This document shows, in pieces, positions 1 through 9,238 of a stretch of DNA of 64,000 bases; positions within the stretch are counted from its first letter, which is position 1; each line of letters begins with the position of its first letter. Source of the DNA: Bacteroidia bacterium (GTDB lineage: Bacteria; Bacteroidota; Bacteroidia; Bacteroidales; CAJPTX01); the NCBI GenBank assembly GCA_002749065.1, contig PDTX01000008.1, positions 35,405-99,404 of the forward strand. Direction: 5' to 3'. The notes under the pieces were generated by a model, which was not told where the DNA came from, searched no databases, and worked only from the letters and a program-made list of their open reading frames with translations. The translations under genes were made by a program, and so were the position numbers.

Positions 1-13
1 AATCCAGCCATCC

Positions 14-1729
14 ATGCCTGAGCAAGCCGACCTACTCCAGATTCTGAAGGCCCACTGGGGCTACCCCTCCTTCCGCCTCGGGCAGGGGGAAATTATCGCC
101 CACGTGGTGGAGGGGCACGATGCGCTCGCGCTCCTACCCACGGGCGGGGGGAAATCCGTCATCTACCAGGTGGCGGGCCTGGCGCGGGGCGGGCTGACCA
201 TCGTCGTCACGCCGCTAATCGCCCTGATGGAGGACCAGGTGGCCAACCTCAAGCGGCGGGGGATATGCGCCCTGGCGGTGCACTCCGGCCTCGGCCCGCA
301 GGAGGTGCAACGTCGCCTCGATGCCGCCATGCACGGGGACTTCTCCTTCCTCTACCTCTCGCCCGAGCGGCTGCTCACCCAGAACTTCCTCCTGCGCCTC
401 GAGGAGATGGAGGTCCGCCTCCTGGCCATCGACGAGGCGCACTGCATCTCGCAGTGGGGGCAGGACTTCCGGCCCGCCTACAGGCGGATAGGCGAGCTGC
501 GCGAGCGGCTCGCGGGCGTTCCGGTGCTGGCCGTCACGGCCACCGCCACGCCGCGGGTCGCCGAGGACATCAAGCACCAGCTGGGCATGCCGCGGGCCCG
601 CCAGTTCTCCTCGACCTTCAGGCGGCCGGGGCTCTCCTACCGGGTGGGGAGCTTCCCCGACGGCATCGGGACGGTCCACCGCATCCTGAGCCGGGGGCTG
701 GGCCCGGCCATCGTCTACGCCCTCTACCGCAACGAGGTGGAGCAGCTGGCCAGCATCCTCTCGGGCCGGGGCATCCGGGCGGCGGCTTACCACGGGGGGA
801 TGCCGGCCGAGGACAGATTCTCGGTGCAGGGCGCGTTCATGCGGGGCGAGCTAGAGGTGATAGTGGCCACCAATGCCTTCGGCATGGGGATAGACAAGGA
901 GGACGTGCGGGTGGTGATCAACCTGGGCCTCCCCGAGGACCTCGAGGCCTACTACCAGGAGGCCGGACGGGGCGGGCGCGACGGCCAGGGGGCCATGGCC
1001 TACCTGCTCTACGGCCAGGAGGATGCCGCCCGCCTGGAGGCCAACTGGCGCAGCAAGTACCCCGAGCGGGCCGTGGTCGACCGCCTCGTGGGCCAGCTGA
1101 TGGGCGCGCTGAGCCTGCAGCCCGGCGACGACACCAGCACGCCCCTCGACTTCAACCTGAAGGACTTCTGCCACGGGCATGGATGGCGGGAGTGGGATGC
1201 TCGCAGCGTTCTCGGCCTGCTGGAGCGGGAGGGGGTGCTGCGCTACGACCCCGAGCCCGTGCCCAGCCTACGGATTAGGCTCACGGCCCCCACCGAGCTG
1301 CTGCGCACCGTGGGCCGGGAGGATGAGCGCCTCGACCGCCTCTTCCGCTACCTGCTGGCCACCTACCCCGACATACGCTCCTTCCCGGCCGAGGTCTCCG
1401 GGCGGGGCCTCCAGCTGGCCGTCCGGCTGACCCAAATTGCCCTCGAACGTCTGCTGGCCTCCTGCGCCTCGAGGGGCTGGCTGGAGGTCGAGCACCTCGA
1501 GCCCGTGGGCAGCGTGGAGCTCCTCACCCCGCTCTGCCCCAACTGGCCCTTGGAGCTCGACTGGGAGGGCATCGCCCAGCGGCGGGAGGCCGACTACCAG
1601 CGCCTGCAGCACATGGTGGCCTACGCGTACAACGATGCCATCTGCCGCGAGCGCGTGCTGCGGGAGTACTTCGGCGAGGAGGTGACGGAGGATTGCGGCC
1701 TCTGCGGGGTGTGCCGCGCCAGGGGCTAG
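14..1729 (+). CDS. recQ: RecQ-family ATP-dependent DNA helicase
   Basis: A 571-aa superfamily 2 DNA helicase that unwinds DNA 3' to 5' during recombination and repair. Visible motifs are the Q-motif region (GYPSFRLGQ, residues 17-25), Walker A LPTGGGKS with K47, and the DEAH box followed by the RecQ-specific CISQWGQDFRP (residues 140-152). The C-terminal cluster CGLCGVC resembles the end of the RecQ zinc-binding site, and no separate HRDC domain is evident after it. This makes it the short RecQ type common in Bacteroidota beside a longer paralogue. The start is the first ATG in the window; a longer form cannot be excluded because only 13 bases precede it. It converges on tcdA, and the two stop codons share the bases CTAG. 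Confidence 0.93.
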   Translation: MPEQADLLQILKAHWGYPSFRLGQGEIIAHVVEGHDALALLPTGGGKSVIYQVAGLARGGLTIVVTPLIALMEDQVANLKRRGICALAVHSGLGPQEVQRRLDAAMHGDFSFLYLSPERLLTQNFLLRLEEMEVRLLAIDEAHCISQWGQDFRPAYRRIGELRERLAGVPVLAVTATATPRVAEDIKHQLGMPRARQFSSTFRRPGLSYRVGSFPDGIGTVHRILSRGLGPAIVYALYRNEVEQLASILSGRGIRAAAYHGGMPAEDRFSVQGAFMRGELEVIVATNAFGMGIDKEDVRVVINLGLPEDLEAYYQEAGRGGRDGQGAMAYLLYGQEDAARLEANWRSKYPERAVVDRLVGQLMGALSLQPGDDTSTPLDFNLKDFCHGHGWREWDARSVLGLLEREGVLRYDPEPVPSLRIRLTAPTELLRTVGREDERLDRLFRYLLATYPDIRSFPAEVSGRGLQLAVRLTQIALERLLASCASRGWLEVEHLEPVGSVELLTPLCPNWPLELDWEGIAQRREADYQRLQHMVAYAYNDAICRERVLREYFGEEVTEDCGLCGVCRARG

Positions 1730-2457
1730 GGCTGCTCCGCCCCCCGGAGTATGGTCTGCACCACGTGCGCCCCGGCCATCACCCCGAACAGGTTCGGCAG
1801 GTAGGAGATGACCCCCACCCTCGACTTCTTGTTCTGCTCCTCCTCGCAGTGCACCACGGCCGCGGGGTCTGCCAGCTCGGTGGAGTACACGGCCGTGAAG
1901 TCGCCCAGCACCCCCATGCGCCGGAAGCGCTTACGGAGCGTGCGGGCCAGGTGGCAGCCCTCCACCCCCCAGAACGGCCCGGTGCGGACCTGCGAGTGGT
2001 CGAGCTTGCCCGCCGCCCCCATCGAGGAGACCAGCGGCACGCCCGTCTCGAGGGCGGTCTTGATGAGGTAGATTTTCGGCGAGAGCGTATCGATGGCGTC
2101 GATGATGGCCGAGTAGGGGTGCATCCGCACCACCTCGATGAGGCGGTCGTCGCGGAGGAACTCGTCCAGCGCCTCCAGCTCCAGCCGCGGGTTGATGGAG
2201 AGGAGACGCTCGCCCGCCACCCGGGCCTTCTGCTGGCCGATGTTGCGGTGGGTGGCCAGTAGCTGGCGGTTGATGTTCGTCACGCTGATGGTGTCCGCGT
2301 CGGCTATCGTCAGGCGGCCCACCCCGGCCCGCGCGAGCGTCTCGGCGGCCGCACCGCCCACGCCCCCCAGGCCCGCCACCAGCACGTGGGCCTGCCGGAG
2401 CCGTGCTATCCCCTCGTCCCCTATGAGGAGCTGCGTGCGTTCCTGCCAGGCTTGCAT
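1726..2457 (-). CDS. tcdA: tRNA threonylcarbamoyladenosine dehydratase (TcdA/CsdL-like, E1-type ThiF fold)
   Basis: A 243-aa ThiF/MoeB-fold ATP-dependent enzyme predicted to cyclise t6A37 of ANN-decoding tRNAs to ct6A. The glycine-rich nucleotide loop GLGGVGGAAAETLARAG and the downstream acidic strand IADADTISVTNINRQ are typical. The middle segment DAIDTLSPKIYLI and the SSMGAAGKLD stretch match TcdA rather than ThiF or MoeB, and there are no CxxC zinc pairs. It is the third gene of the speA-tatD-tcdA run, 3 bases after tatD, so it is probably cotranscribed. It ends against recQ with a 4-base convergent overlap. Confidence 0.9.
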   Translation of the reverse strand: MQAWQERTQLLIGDEGIARLRQAHVLVAGLGGVGGAAAETLARAGVGRLTIADADTISVTNINRQLLATHRNIGQQKARVAGERLLSINPRLELEALDEFLRDDRLIEVVRMHPYSAIIDAIDTLSPKIYLIKTALETGVPLVSSMGAAGKLDHSQVRTGPFWGVEGCHLARTLRKRFRRMGVLGDFTAVYSTELADPAAVVHCEEEQNKKSRVGVISYLPNLFGVMAGAHVVQTILRGAEQP

Positions 2458-2460
2458 GGG

Positions 2461-3117
2461 CTAGCGGGGCGAAAAGAACCGGTGCGCGTTGTCCGCCAGC
2501 TGGCTCTGCAGCGTGGCCAGCGGTAGGGCGAGCTGCTCGGCCAGCCGCGCGTGGTGCGCCTGTATGTCCTCCCCCGTGTCGTCCGTCTCGGCCAGCAGTC
2601 GGTCCAGCGGTATGTGGTGGGCCAGGGGCGTGAGGCGCGGCGGGAGGGACAGGTAGTAGCCCTCGGCCAGCAGGCTGTCGAGGATGCTCCGCCTCGCCGT
2701 GCTGAAGCCGTGCACAGCGCGGCGCCCGCCGAAGCCCGCCCGCCGTATGCATTGCTGCAGCTCGCTCCAGGCGCGCACGCAGTGGAGGACGGCGGGCCTC
2801 CCCAGCCGGTCGGCTATCTGCAGCTGCCGCGCGAGCAGCTCCTCCTGTCGTGCCAAGTCCGGCCGTAGCCTATCCAGCCCCACCTCCCCCAGGCCGAGGC
2901 AGGTCGGCTGGCTGAGGGCTTCGGCGAGCCGCTCGTCGATGAGCCTCTCGGCCCCCGCCATGTGGCTCTCCCAGGGGTGTAGGCCCACGGTGTGGTGGGC
3001 CCCCGGGGGGATGCGCTCCAGCTCGGTCAGCGAGAAGGAGTACACGGCCCGGGGCGAGGGGGCGCCCCCCCGGTAGTGGGCGTGGAAGTCCAGGACGTGG
3101 GGGTGCGTCGCGCCCAT
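2461..3117 (-). CDS. TatD-family metal-dependent hydrolase
   Basis: A 218-aa TIM-barrel hydrolase of the TatD DNase family. Metal-site motifs appear in order: DFHAH near residue 10, GLGEVGLD near residue 95, VLHCVRA near residue 125, and LLAETDD near residue 175. TatD proteins are 3'-5' exonucleases on DNA or RNA, but the substrate here is not deducible. At 218 aa it is shorter than the usual 255-265, as in many Bacteroidota TatD paralogues. It starts 2 bases after the speA stop and ends 3 bases before tcdA, so it is the middle gene of a tight three-gene operon. Confidence 0.85.
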   Translation of the reverse strand: MGATHPHVLDFHAHYRGGAPSPRAVYSFSLTELERIPPGAHHTVGLHPWESHMAGAERLIDERLAEALSQPTCLGLGEVGLDRLRPDLARQEELLARQLQIADRLGRPAVLHCVRAWSELQQCIRRAGFGGRRAVHGFSTARRSILDSLLAEGYYLSLPPRLTPLAHHIPLDRLLAETDDTGEDIQAHHARLAEQLALPLATLQSQLADNAHRFFSPR

Positions 3118-3119
3118 GC

Positions 3120-5024
3120 CTAGCGCTCGAGGTAGGTGTAGCCGTAGAGGCCCGAGCGGTAGTTGGAGAGGAACTCCTTGCCCTCGGCCATGGTGATGAG
3201 GCCCGCCTTCACCGAGCTCATCACCCAGGTCTCCACGGCCCGCACGAGGTTCTTCGCGTTGTACTGCACGTAGTCGAGCACCTCCTCCACGGTCTCCCCG
3301 TCGATGACCTGGCCGATGCGGTAGCCCCCCTCCTCGATGGTGATGTGCACTGCGTTCGTGTCGCCGAAGAGGTTGTGCAGGTCGCCCAGTATCTCCTGGT
3401 AGGCCCCCACCAGGAACACGCCGATGTAGTAGGGCTCGCCCTTCCTCAGGGCGTGCACCGGCAGGGAGTAGGCCCGGTTGGAGGTGGAGATGAAGTTCTC
3501 GATCTTGCCGTCCGAGTCGCAGGTGATGTCCTGTATGGTGGCCTCCATCTCGGGCTTCTCGTCGAGGCGGTGGATGGGCATGATGGGGAATATCTGGTCG
3601 ATGGCCCAGGAGTCGGGCAGCGACTGGAAGAGCGAGAAGTTGCAGAAGTACTTATCGGCCAGCATCTTGGGTAGCCCCTGCAGCTCGTCGGGGATGTGCT
3701 TGAGGGTCTCCGATATCTGGCGGACCCTCCGGGCGATGCCCCAGAAGAGCTTCTCGACCTGGGCGCGGGTCCGCAGGTCGATGTGCCCGCGGGGGAACAG
3801 GCCCAGCACCTCTTCGCGCACCTGGAGGGCGTCGTGCCAGGTCTCCAGCAGGTTCGGCACGTTGATCTCGCGGTAGAGCTTGTACATCTCCAGCACCAGC
3901 TCGTGCGCCTCGTCGGGGAGCTCCTCATCCGGCCCCCAGGCCGGCAGGGTGGCCCGCTCCACCACCTCGAACACCAGCACGGAGTGGTGCGCGGTGATGG
4001 CCCGGCCCGACTCGGTCACCACGTTCGGGTGCGGCAGGTCGTGCTTGTCGGCCGCGTAGACGATGGCGCTAATCGCGTCGTTGACGTACTCCTGCATGGA
4101 GTAGTTCACCGAGCTGCTGCTGTTGGCCGACCGTGTGCCGTCGTAGTCCACGCCCAGCCCTCCGCCGATGTCCACGAACTCCACCTGGCAGCCCAGGCAG
4201 TAGAGCTGCACGTAGAACTGCGCGGCCTCCTCGAGCGCGAGCTTGATGCGCCGTATCTTGGTGACCTGCGAGCCGATGTGGAAGTGCAGCAGCTTCACGC
4301 AGTCCAGCAGCCCCTCGCAGCGCAGGAACTCCACGGCCTCTAGCAGCTCCGCGGAGGTGAGGCCGAACTTCGACTGGTCGCCCCCCGAGTCCTCCCACTT
4401 GCCGCTGCCCGCGCTGGCCAGCTTCACCCGTATGCCGATGTTGGGGCGCACGTTCAGCTTGCGCGCCACCCGCGTGACGATGCGCAGCTCGTTGGGCTTC
4501 TCCACCACGATGTAGATGCGCCGCCCCATCTTCAGGGCCAGCAGGGCCAGCTCGATGTAGTCCTCGTCCTTGTAGCCGTTGCACACCACGAGCGAGTCCT
4601 GCGCCTTGGTGAGCGCGATGACCGCGTGCAGCTCCGACTTCGAGCCCGCCTCCAGGCCGATGTTGAACTTCGAGCCGTAGCTCACGATCTCCTCCACCAC
4701 CGGCCGCATCTGGTTCACCTTGATGGGGTAGATCACGAAGTTCTGCCCCTTGTAGTTGTACTCCCCGGCCGCCCGCTTGAAGCAGCGGGCCATGCCCTCT
4801 ATCCGCGCGTCCAGGATCTGCGGGAAGCGCAGCAGCACCGGCGCGCTCACGTCGCGGAGCGAGAGCTCGTCGACGATGTCCTTGAGGTCCACGCCCGGGC
4901 CCTGGGCCTTGGGGCTGACCTGGATATGGCCCTGCTCGTTGATGGAGAAGAAGTCCTTCCCCCACCCGTTGATGTTGTACAGCTCGGCGGAGTCCTCCAC
5001 CTGCCACTTCCTCATTGCTCCCAT
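3120..5024 (-). CDS. speA: Biosynthetic arginine decarboxylase
   Basis: A 634-aa PLP-dependent decarboxylase converting arginine to agmatine for polyamine synthesis. It belongs to the alanine-racemase-fold group. The Schiff-base lysine is K102 in the YPIKVNQM motif; HFHIGSQ, GGGLGVDYDGT and the conserved ESGRAITAHHS segment follow. Length matches SpeA (about 630-660). An AGGAG sits 8 bases before the first ATG; a second ATG three codons inside is possible. A -7 element lies about 55 bases upstream. It leads the speA-tatD-tcdA operon. Confidence 0.95.
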   Translation of the reverse strand: MGAMRKWQVEDSAELYNINGWGKDFFSINEQGHIQVSPKAQGPGVDLKDIVDELSLRDVSAPVLLRFPQILDARIEGMARCFKRAAGEYNYKGQNFVIYPIKVNQMRPVVEEIVSYGSKFNIGLEAGSKSELHAVIALTKAQDSLVVCNGYKDEDYIELALLALKMGRRIYIVVEKPNELRIVTRVARKLNVRPNIGIRVKLASAGSGKWEDSGGDQSKFGLTSAELLEAVEFLRCEGLLDCVKLLHFHIGSQVTKIRRIKLALEEAAQFYVQLYCLGCQVEFVDIGGGLGVDYDGTRSANSSSSVNYSMQEYVNDAISAIVYAADKHDLPHPNVVTESGRAITAHHSVLVFEVVERATLPAWGPDEELPDEAHELVLEMYKLYREINVPNLLETWHDALQVREEVLGLFPRGHIDLRTRAQVEKLFWGIARRVRQISETLKHIPDELQGLPKMLADKYFCNFSLFQSLPDSWAIDQIFPIMPIHRLDEKPEMEATIQDITCDSDGKIENFISTSNRAYSLPVHALRKGEPYYIGVFLVGAYQEILGDLHNLFGDTNAVHITIEEGGYRIGQVIDGETVEEVLDYVQYNAKNLVRAVETWVMSSVKAGLITMAEGKEFLSNYRSGLYGYTYLER

Positions 5025-5078
5025 GCGCGCTTGCTCCTGTCGGTCTTTCGTTAGTCACACTTAAGCCTAATCGGCTGG

Positions 5079-5086
5079 CAAAGGTA
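5079..5086 (-). promoter_or_regulatory. Bacteroidota -7 promoter element for the speA operon
   Basis: TACCTTTG on the minus strand, an exact match to the Bacteroidota housekeeping consensus TAnnTTTG, about 55 bases before the speA start. No clear TTG -33 element was found at the usual spacing. Confidence 0.7.
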
Positions 5087-5177
5087 TAAAGAAATATCAC
5101 CCGTGCGACCCCGTGGCCGGGCGCGGAGGGCGGCGTGTGCGGGCCCGTAGAAAATATCGGTTCTACCACTATTTTAC

Positions 5178-5185
5178 TACATTCG
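5178..5185 (+). promoter_or_regulatory. Possible -7 element for the mmdADCB operon
   Basis: TACATTCG is one base off TAnnTTTG. It would leave a leader of about 190 bases before mmdA. The leader contains a short GGGGCT/AGCCCC hairpin near 5219-5232. I found no cobalamin-riboswitch box or other recognisable riboswitch in it. Confidence 0.35.
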
Positions 5186-5382
5186 CGCCGTACTCGTCCA
5201 ACTAGGCGATGTGCGTACCGGGGCTCCAGCCCCCCCTTACTGGCCTGCCAATCAAGGGGTTTGGGACCACCACGGTGCGCGGATTCCCTCGCGGCACGGG
5301 TCCCATGGTCCGGCTTGCCCGCGGCGGCACACGCGGTGGCGCCGCGCAGGCAGAGCCAAACACAACCAATAGCCATAAATCT

Positions 5383-6951
5383 ATGAGCGGAATACAGGAA
5401 AGCAAGATACGCGAGCTGGTAGAGAAGCGCGCCGAGGCCCGCCTGGGCGGGGGGGAGAAGAAGATCGCCTCCCAGCACGAGAAGGGGAAGTACACCGCCC
5501 GCGAGCGTATACAGATGCTGGTGGATGAGGGGAGCTTCGAGGAGTTCGACGCCTTCGTGACGCATCGCTGCGAGGACTTCGGGATGGAGAAGTCCCGCAT
5601 ACTCGGCGACGGGGTGGTGACCGGCCACGGCACCATCGACGGGCGGGTGGTCTACGTCTTCTCGCAGGACTTCACCATCTACGGCGGCTCCCTCTCCCTG
5701 ACCTGCGCGGAGAAGATCTGCAAGATCATGGACATGGCCATGAAGAACGGCGCGCCCGTCATCGGCATCATGGACAGCGGGGGGGCGCGCATCCAGGAGG
5801 GGGTCAAGAGCCTGATGGGCTACTCCATGATATTCCAGAAGAACATCGAGGCCTCGGGCGTGGTGCCCCAGATCTCCATGATGATGGGCCCCTCGGCCGG
5901 GGGCGCGGTGTACTCCCCAGCCCTGACGGACTTCATCCTGATGAATGACCAGACCTCCAACATGTTCGTCACCGGCCCGAAGGTGGTCAAGACCGTCACC
6001 GGCGAGCAGATCACCGCCGAGAGCCTCGGGGGGGCCCGCATGCACGCCTCCAAGTCGGGCGTGGCGGCCTTCATGTCGCAGAACGAGGAGGAGGCCTTCG
6101 CGATGATACGCAAGCTCTTCCAGTTCATCCCCCAGAACAACCTGGAGGAGCCGCCGCGCATCGCCCCGAGCGACTCGATTGACCGCCTGGAGGAGTCGCT
6201 CAACACCATCATCCCCGAGGATGCCAACAAGCCCTACAACGTGATGGACGTGATTGAGGCCATCGTGGACAACGGCGACTTCTTCGAGGTGCACGCGGCC
6301 TACGCGAAGAACATCGTGGTGGGCTTCGCGCGCATGGACGGGATGCCGGTGGGCATCGTGGCCAACCAGCCCAAGGTCATGGCCGGGGTGCTGGACATCA
6401 ACGCCTCCCGCAAGGGGGCGCGCTTTGTCCGCTTCTGCGATGCCTTCAACATCCCGCTCATCACCCTGGAGGACGTGCCGGGCTTCCTGCCGGGCTCGGG
6501 CCAGGAGAGCAACGGCATCATCATGCACGGGGCCAAGCTGCTGTTCGCCTACGGGGAGGCCACCGTGCCGAAGATCACGGTGATACTCCGCAAGGCCTAC
6601 GGGGGGGCCTACATCGTGATGAGCTCCAAGGGCCTGAAGTCCGACATCAACTACGCGTGGCCCTCGGCCGAGATCGCCGTCATGGGGCCGAGCGGGGCCA
6701 TCGAGATCCTCTACGGCCGGGAGCTCAAGGAGCTCAAGGACGAGCCGGAGAAGTACCAGCAGTTCGTGGCGGAGAAGGAGGCGGAGTACAAGGAGAAGTT
6801 CGCCAACCCCTACGTGGCGGCCAGCCTGGGCTACCTGGACGACGTGATCGAGCCGCGCAACACGCGCTTCCGCATCATCCGCGCGCTGAACATGCTGCAG
6901 TCCAAGAAGGACATGCTGCCCCCCAAGAAGCACTCTAACCTCCCCCTATAG
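5383..6951 (+). CDS. mmdA: Methylmalonyl-CoA decarboxylase alpha subunit (carboxyltransferase)
   Basis: A 522-aa acyl-CoA carboxyltransferase. It moves the carboxyl group of methylmalonyl-CoA to biotin on the carrier subunit, as part of a membrane complex that couples decarboxylation to sodium export. Both crotonase-fold halves are present; the acyl-CoA and carboxybiotin binding loops GGARIQEG and [16 protein letters not shown] are clear, and the second half has [11 protein letters not shown] and GGAYIVM. Propionyl-CoA carboxylase beta subunits are very similar, but the neighbouring sodium-pump subunits decide for the decarboxylase. I chose the ATG giving MSGIQESK; the frame is open 58 codons further upstream, but that stretch looks like leader. 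The delta subunit follows after 2 bases. Confidence 0.93.
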   Translation: MSGIQESKIRELVEKRAEARLGGGEKKIASQHEKGKYTARERIQMLVDEGSFEEFDAFVTHRCEDFGMEKSRILGDGVVTGHGTIDGRVVYVFSQDFTIYGGSLSLTCAEKICKIMDMAMKNGAPVIGIMDSGGARIQEGVKSLMGYSMIFQKNIEASGVVPQISMMMGPSAGGAVYSPALTDFILMNDQTSNMFVTGPKVVKTVTGEQITAESLGGARMHASKSGVAAFMSQNEEEAFAMIRKLFQFIPQNNLEEPPRIAPSDSIDRLEESLNTIIPEDANKPYNVMDVIEAIVDNGDFFEVHAAYAKNIVVGFARMDGMPVGIVANQPKVMAGVLDINASRKGARFVRFCDAFNIPLITLEDVPGFLPGSGQESNGIIMHGAKLLFAYGEATVPKITVILRKAYGGAYIVMSSKGLKSDINYAWPSAEIAVMGPSGAIEILYGRELKELKDEPEKYQQFVAEKEAEYKEKFANPYVAASLGYLDDVIEPRNTRFRIIRALNMLQSKKDMLPPKKHSNLPL

Positions 6952-6953
6952 CC

Positions 6954-7391
6954 ATGCCAGACACGCTGCTCAACGCGGCGGCCGCGCAGTCGCAGCCGCT
7001 GCTGAACGACCCGGCCCGGGCGCTCCGCCGGGCCCAGCAGGCCGAGGAGTTCATGGAGAACGACCCCTCCGGCTTCGGCCTCACCCTGGTGGCCATGGGC
7101 GTGGTCCTGCTGGCCCTGCTCTGCCTCTACTTCATATTCCACTTCATCGGCCGGCTCTCGGTGCGCCACATGGCCGCGGGCAAGAAGGACCGCCTGGAGA
7201 CCAGCCCCTTCCGGCGGGGCGACTACGACGGGTCGGTGGCCGTGGCCATCGCCCTGGCCCTGCACCAGTACGCCGAGGAGGCGCGCGACGAGGAGGAGGG
7301 CTACGTCACCATACAGGAGGTCTCGCGGCGCTACTCCCCCTGGAGCGCGAAGTCCTTCGGCGTGATGAACAACCAGCGCGCCCGGCGCTAG
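6954..7391 (+). CDS. mmdD: Methylmalonyl-CoA decarboxylase delta subunit (OadG-like)
   Basis: A 145-aa OadG/MmdD-type small subunit with a single transmembrane helix at about residues 45-68 (FGLTLVAMGVVLLALLCLYFIFHFIG), a short charged linker, and a cytosolic tail. In this family the subunit holds the carboxyltransferase and biotin carrier to the membrane pump. The tail includes a segment (AVAIALALHQYAEE..GYVTIQEVSRRYSPWSAKSFG) typical of Bacteroidota versions. It is 2 bases downstream of mmdA and 26 bases upstream of the biotin carrier. Confidence 0.82.
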   Translation: MPDTLLNAAAAQSQPLLNDPARALRRAQQAEEFMENDPSGFGLTLVAMGVVLLALLCLYFIFHFIGRLSVRHMAAGKKDRLETSPFRRGDYDGSVAVAIALALHQYAEEARDEEEGYVTIQEVSRRYSPWSAKSFGVMNNQRARR

Positions 7392-7417
7392 AGTACAACA
7401 CCAAGACCAGAAGCACA

Positions 7418-7864
7418 GTGAAAGTATACAAGTACAAGATAAACGGACAGACCTACGAGGTAGTAATCAAGGATATAACCGACGGCGAGGTCGACGTGGA
7501 GGTCAACGGCCTGAGCTACCACGTGGAGAACGTGGACGCGCCCAAGCACAGCAGCAAGCCGCCGCAGGTGTCGCGCCCCAAGGTGGCTACGCCCCCGGTG
7601 CATCAGGCCGCTGCGCCCGCCCCGCCCCGCAGCGCCAAGCCCTCGGGCGAGGGGACCATCACCTCCCCCCTGCCGGGCGTGGTGCTGGACATGAAGGTCA
7701 AGGAGGGCGACACCGTCAAGGCCGGGCAGCCCCTCCTGGTGCTGGAGGCCATGAAGATGGAGAACAGCATAGAGGCCGAGACTGACGGGCAGGTCATCAA
7801 GGTCTACGTCAAGACCGGTGATTCGGTAATGGAGGGCGATGCCCTGGTGACAATAGGAGGCTAG
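7418..7864 (+). CDS. mmdC: Biotin carboxyl carrier subunit of methylmalonyl-CoA decarboxylase
   Basis: A 148-aa biotin/lipoyl-attachment protein. The biotinylation motif EAMKM lies in the C-terminal domain, with K113 as the modified lysine. An N-terminal region of about 40 residues is followed by a Pro/Ala-rich flexible linker (about residues 42-75) that lets the biotin arm swing between the alpha and beta subunits. Translation appears to begin at a GTG (MKVYKYKING), since no ATG gives the conserved N-terminus; there is no clear ribosome binding site. The beta subunit starts 3 bases after its stop. Confidence 0.92.
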   Translation: MKVYKYKINGQTYEVVIKDITDGEVDVEVNGLSYHVENVDAPKHSSKPPQVSRPKVATPPVHQAAAPAPPRSAKPSGEGTITSPLPGVVLDMKVKEGDTVKAGQPLLVLEAMKMENSIEAETDGQVIKVYVKTGDSVMEGDALVTIGG

Positions 7865-7867
7865 GGC

Positions 7868-9082
7868 ATGACGGTACTTCTCAAGGCGAGGCTCTTCGAA
7901 TTCATGGCCGAGCACATCAGCACCTTCGCTGGCCTCACCGGCCTGGCGCACATGACCTGGGCCCACGCCCTGATGATCGTGGTGGCCTGCGTGTTCCTCT
8001 ACCTCGGCATACGGAAGGAGTTCGAGCCGCTCCTGCTGGTGCCCATCGGCTTCGGCATGATCCTGGGCAACATCCCCTTCGCGGAGGGCTACCAGATCGG
8101 CATCTACGAGCAGGGCTCCGTGCTGAGCTACCTCTACTTCGGCGTGGTCAAGGGCTTCTACCCCCCGCTCATCTTCCTGGGCATCGGGGCGATGACCGAC
8201 TTCTCGAACCTGATAGCCAACCCCAAGCTCATGCTCATCGGGGCGGCCGCCCAGTTCGGCATCTTCGGGGCCTACATGCTGGCCCTGTCCACCGGCCTGT
8301 TCAGCTTCGCGGAGGCGGGCGCCATCGGCATCATCGGCGGGGCGGACGGCCCCACGGCCATCTTCCTCTCCTCCATGCTCGCCCCCGAGCTCATGGGGGC
8401 CATCGCCATATCGGCCTACTCGTACATGGCCCTGGTGCCGGTCATTCAGCCCCCCATCATGCGCCTGCTCACCACCCAGAAGGAGCGCACCATCCGCATG
8501 AAGGCCCCCCGCCAGGTGAGCAAGATGGAGCGGGTGCTCTTCCCCGTCCTGGGCGCCCTGATGACCCTCCTGCTGGTGCCCTCGGGCCTGCCCCTGCTGG
8601 GCATGCTCTTCTTCGGCAACCTCCTCAAGGAGAGCGGCGTGACCAAGCGCCTGGCCGACACGGCCCGCGGCCCCCTCATCGACATCGTCACCATACTCCT
8701 GGGCCTGACAGTGGGCGCATCCACCCAGGCCGTACGCATGGTGGCCGACCCCGTCACCGGCGAGCTCATCAACAAGGGCTTCCTCTCCGGGCGCTCCATC
8801 ATGATATTCGCCATCGGGGCCTTCTCCTTCGTCATCGCCACCACCTCGGGCATACTCTTCGTCAAGCTGATGAACCTCTTCCTCCGGAAGGAGAACAAGA
8901 TCAACCCGCTCATCGGCAACGCCGGGGTCTCGGCCGTGCCCGACAGCGCGCGCATCTCGCAGACCGTGGGCCTGGAGTACGACAAGTCCAACCACCTGCT
9001 CATGCACGCCATGGGCCCGAATGTGGCCGGGGTCATCGGCAGCGCCATCGCGGCCGGCATTATGCTCTCCTTCTTCTCCTAG
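7868..9082 (+). CDS. mmdB: Sodium-pumping decarboxylase beta subunit
   Basis: A 404-aa polytopic membrane protein of the OadB/MmdB family. It decarboxylates carboxybiotin and exports Na+, feeding a sodium motive force. The sodium and proton site motif GGADGPTAIF (about residues 157-166) is intact, as is the repeated pattern of about ten hydrophobic segments. A GGAGG at 7856-7860 supports the ATG at 7868. It is the last gene of the operon; a strong hairpin terminator lies 21 bases after its stop. With the preceding subunits it gives the order A-D-C-B, and no epsilon subunit is seen. Confidence 0.93.
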   Translation: MTVLLKARLFEFMAEHISTFAGLTGLAHMTWAHALMIVVACVFLYLGIRKEFEPLLLVPIGFGMILGNIPFAEGYQIGIYEQGSVLSYLYFGVVKGFYPPLIFLGIGAMTDFSNLIANPKLMLIGAAAQFGIFGAYMLALSTGLFSFAEAGAIGIIGGADGPTAIFLSSMLAPELMGAIAISAYSYMALVPVIQPPIMRLLTTQKERTIRMKAPRQVSKMERVLFPVLGALMTLLLVPSGLPLLGMLFFGNLLKESGVTKRLADTARGPLIDIVTILLGLTVGASTQAVRMVADPVTGELINKGFLSGRSIMIFAIGAFSFVIATTSGILFVKLMNLFLRKENKINPLIGNAGVSAVPDSARISQTVGLEYDKSNHLLMHAMGPNVAGVIGSAIAAGIMLSFFS

Positions 9083-9103
9083 GGGGGCGGCCACGGAAAG
9101 ACC

Positions 9104-9137
9104 AAGGGCGCAGATTGGCCAATCTGCGCCCTTTTGC
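9104..9137 (+). terminator. Rho-independent terminator of the mmd operon
   Basis: A perfect 30-base palindrome (two 15-base arms, AAGGGCGCAGATTGG and its complement, with no spacer) followed by a T run. It sits directly after mmdB. Confidence 0.9.
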
Positions 9138-9193
9138 CGTCCGCGGGGCGCGGAGGCCTCCCGCCGCCCCATGGCCGGTTCCGGAGAAAATGC

Positions 9194-9201
9194 TACATTT
9201 G
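9194..9201 (+). promoter_or_regulatory. Bacteroidota -7 element for the M20 dipeptidase gene
   Basis: TACATTTG matches TAnnTTTG exactly, 38 bases before the chosen ATG. This placement argues against the longer reading frame that begins upstream of the promoter. Confidence 0.65.
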
Positions 9202-9238
9202 CCATCGGGCATTCCCGTCAGTAATACACGCAAGACAT

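Noticed and set aside
5190..5382. Cobalamin or other riboswitch before mmdA
   Set aside because: The long leader invites one, but no B12 box or other conserved riboswitch core could be found.
4069..6933. 954-codon antisense frame across speA and mmdA
   Set aside because: It runs antisense through two clear genes and is a product of their GC-rich third codon positions; repetitive Arg/Gly/His/Leu composition and no domain.
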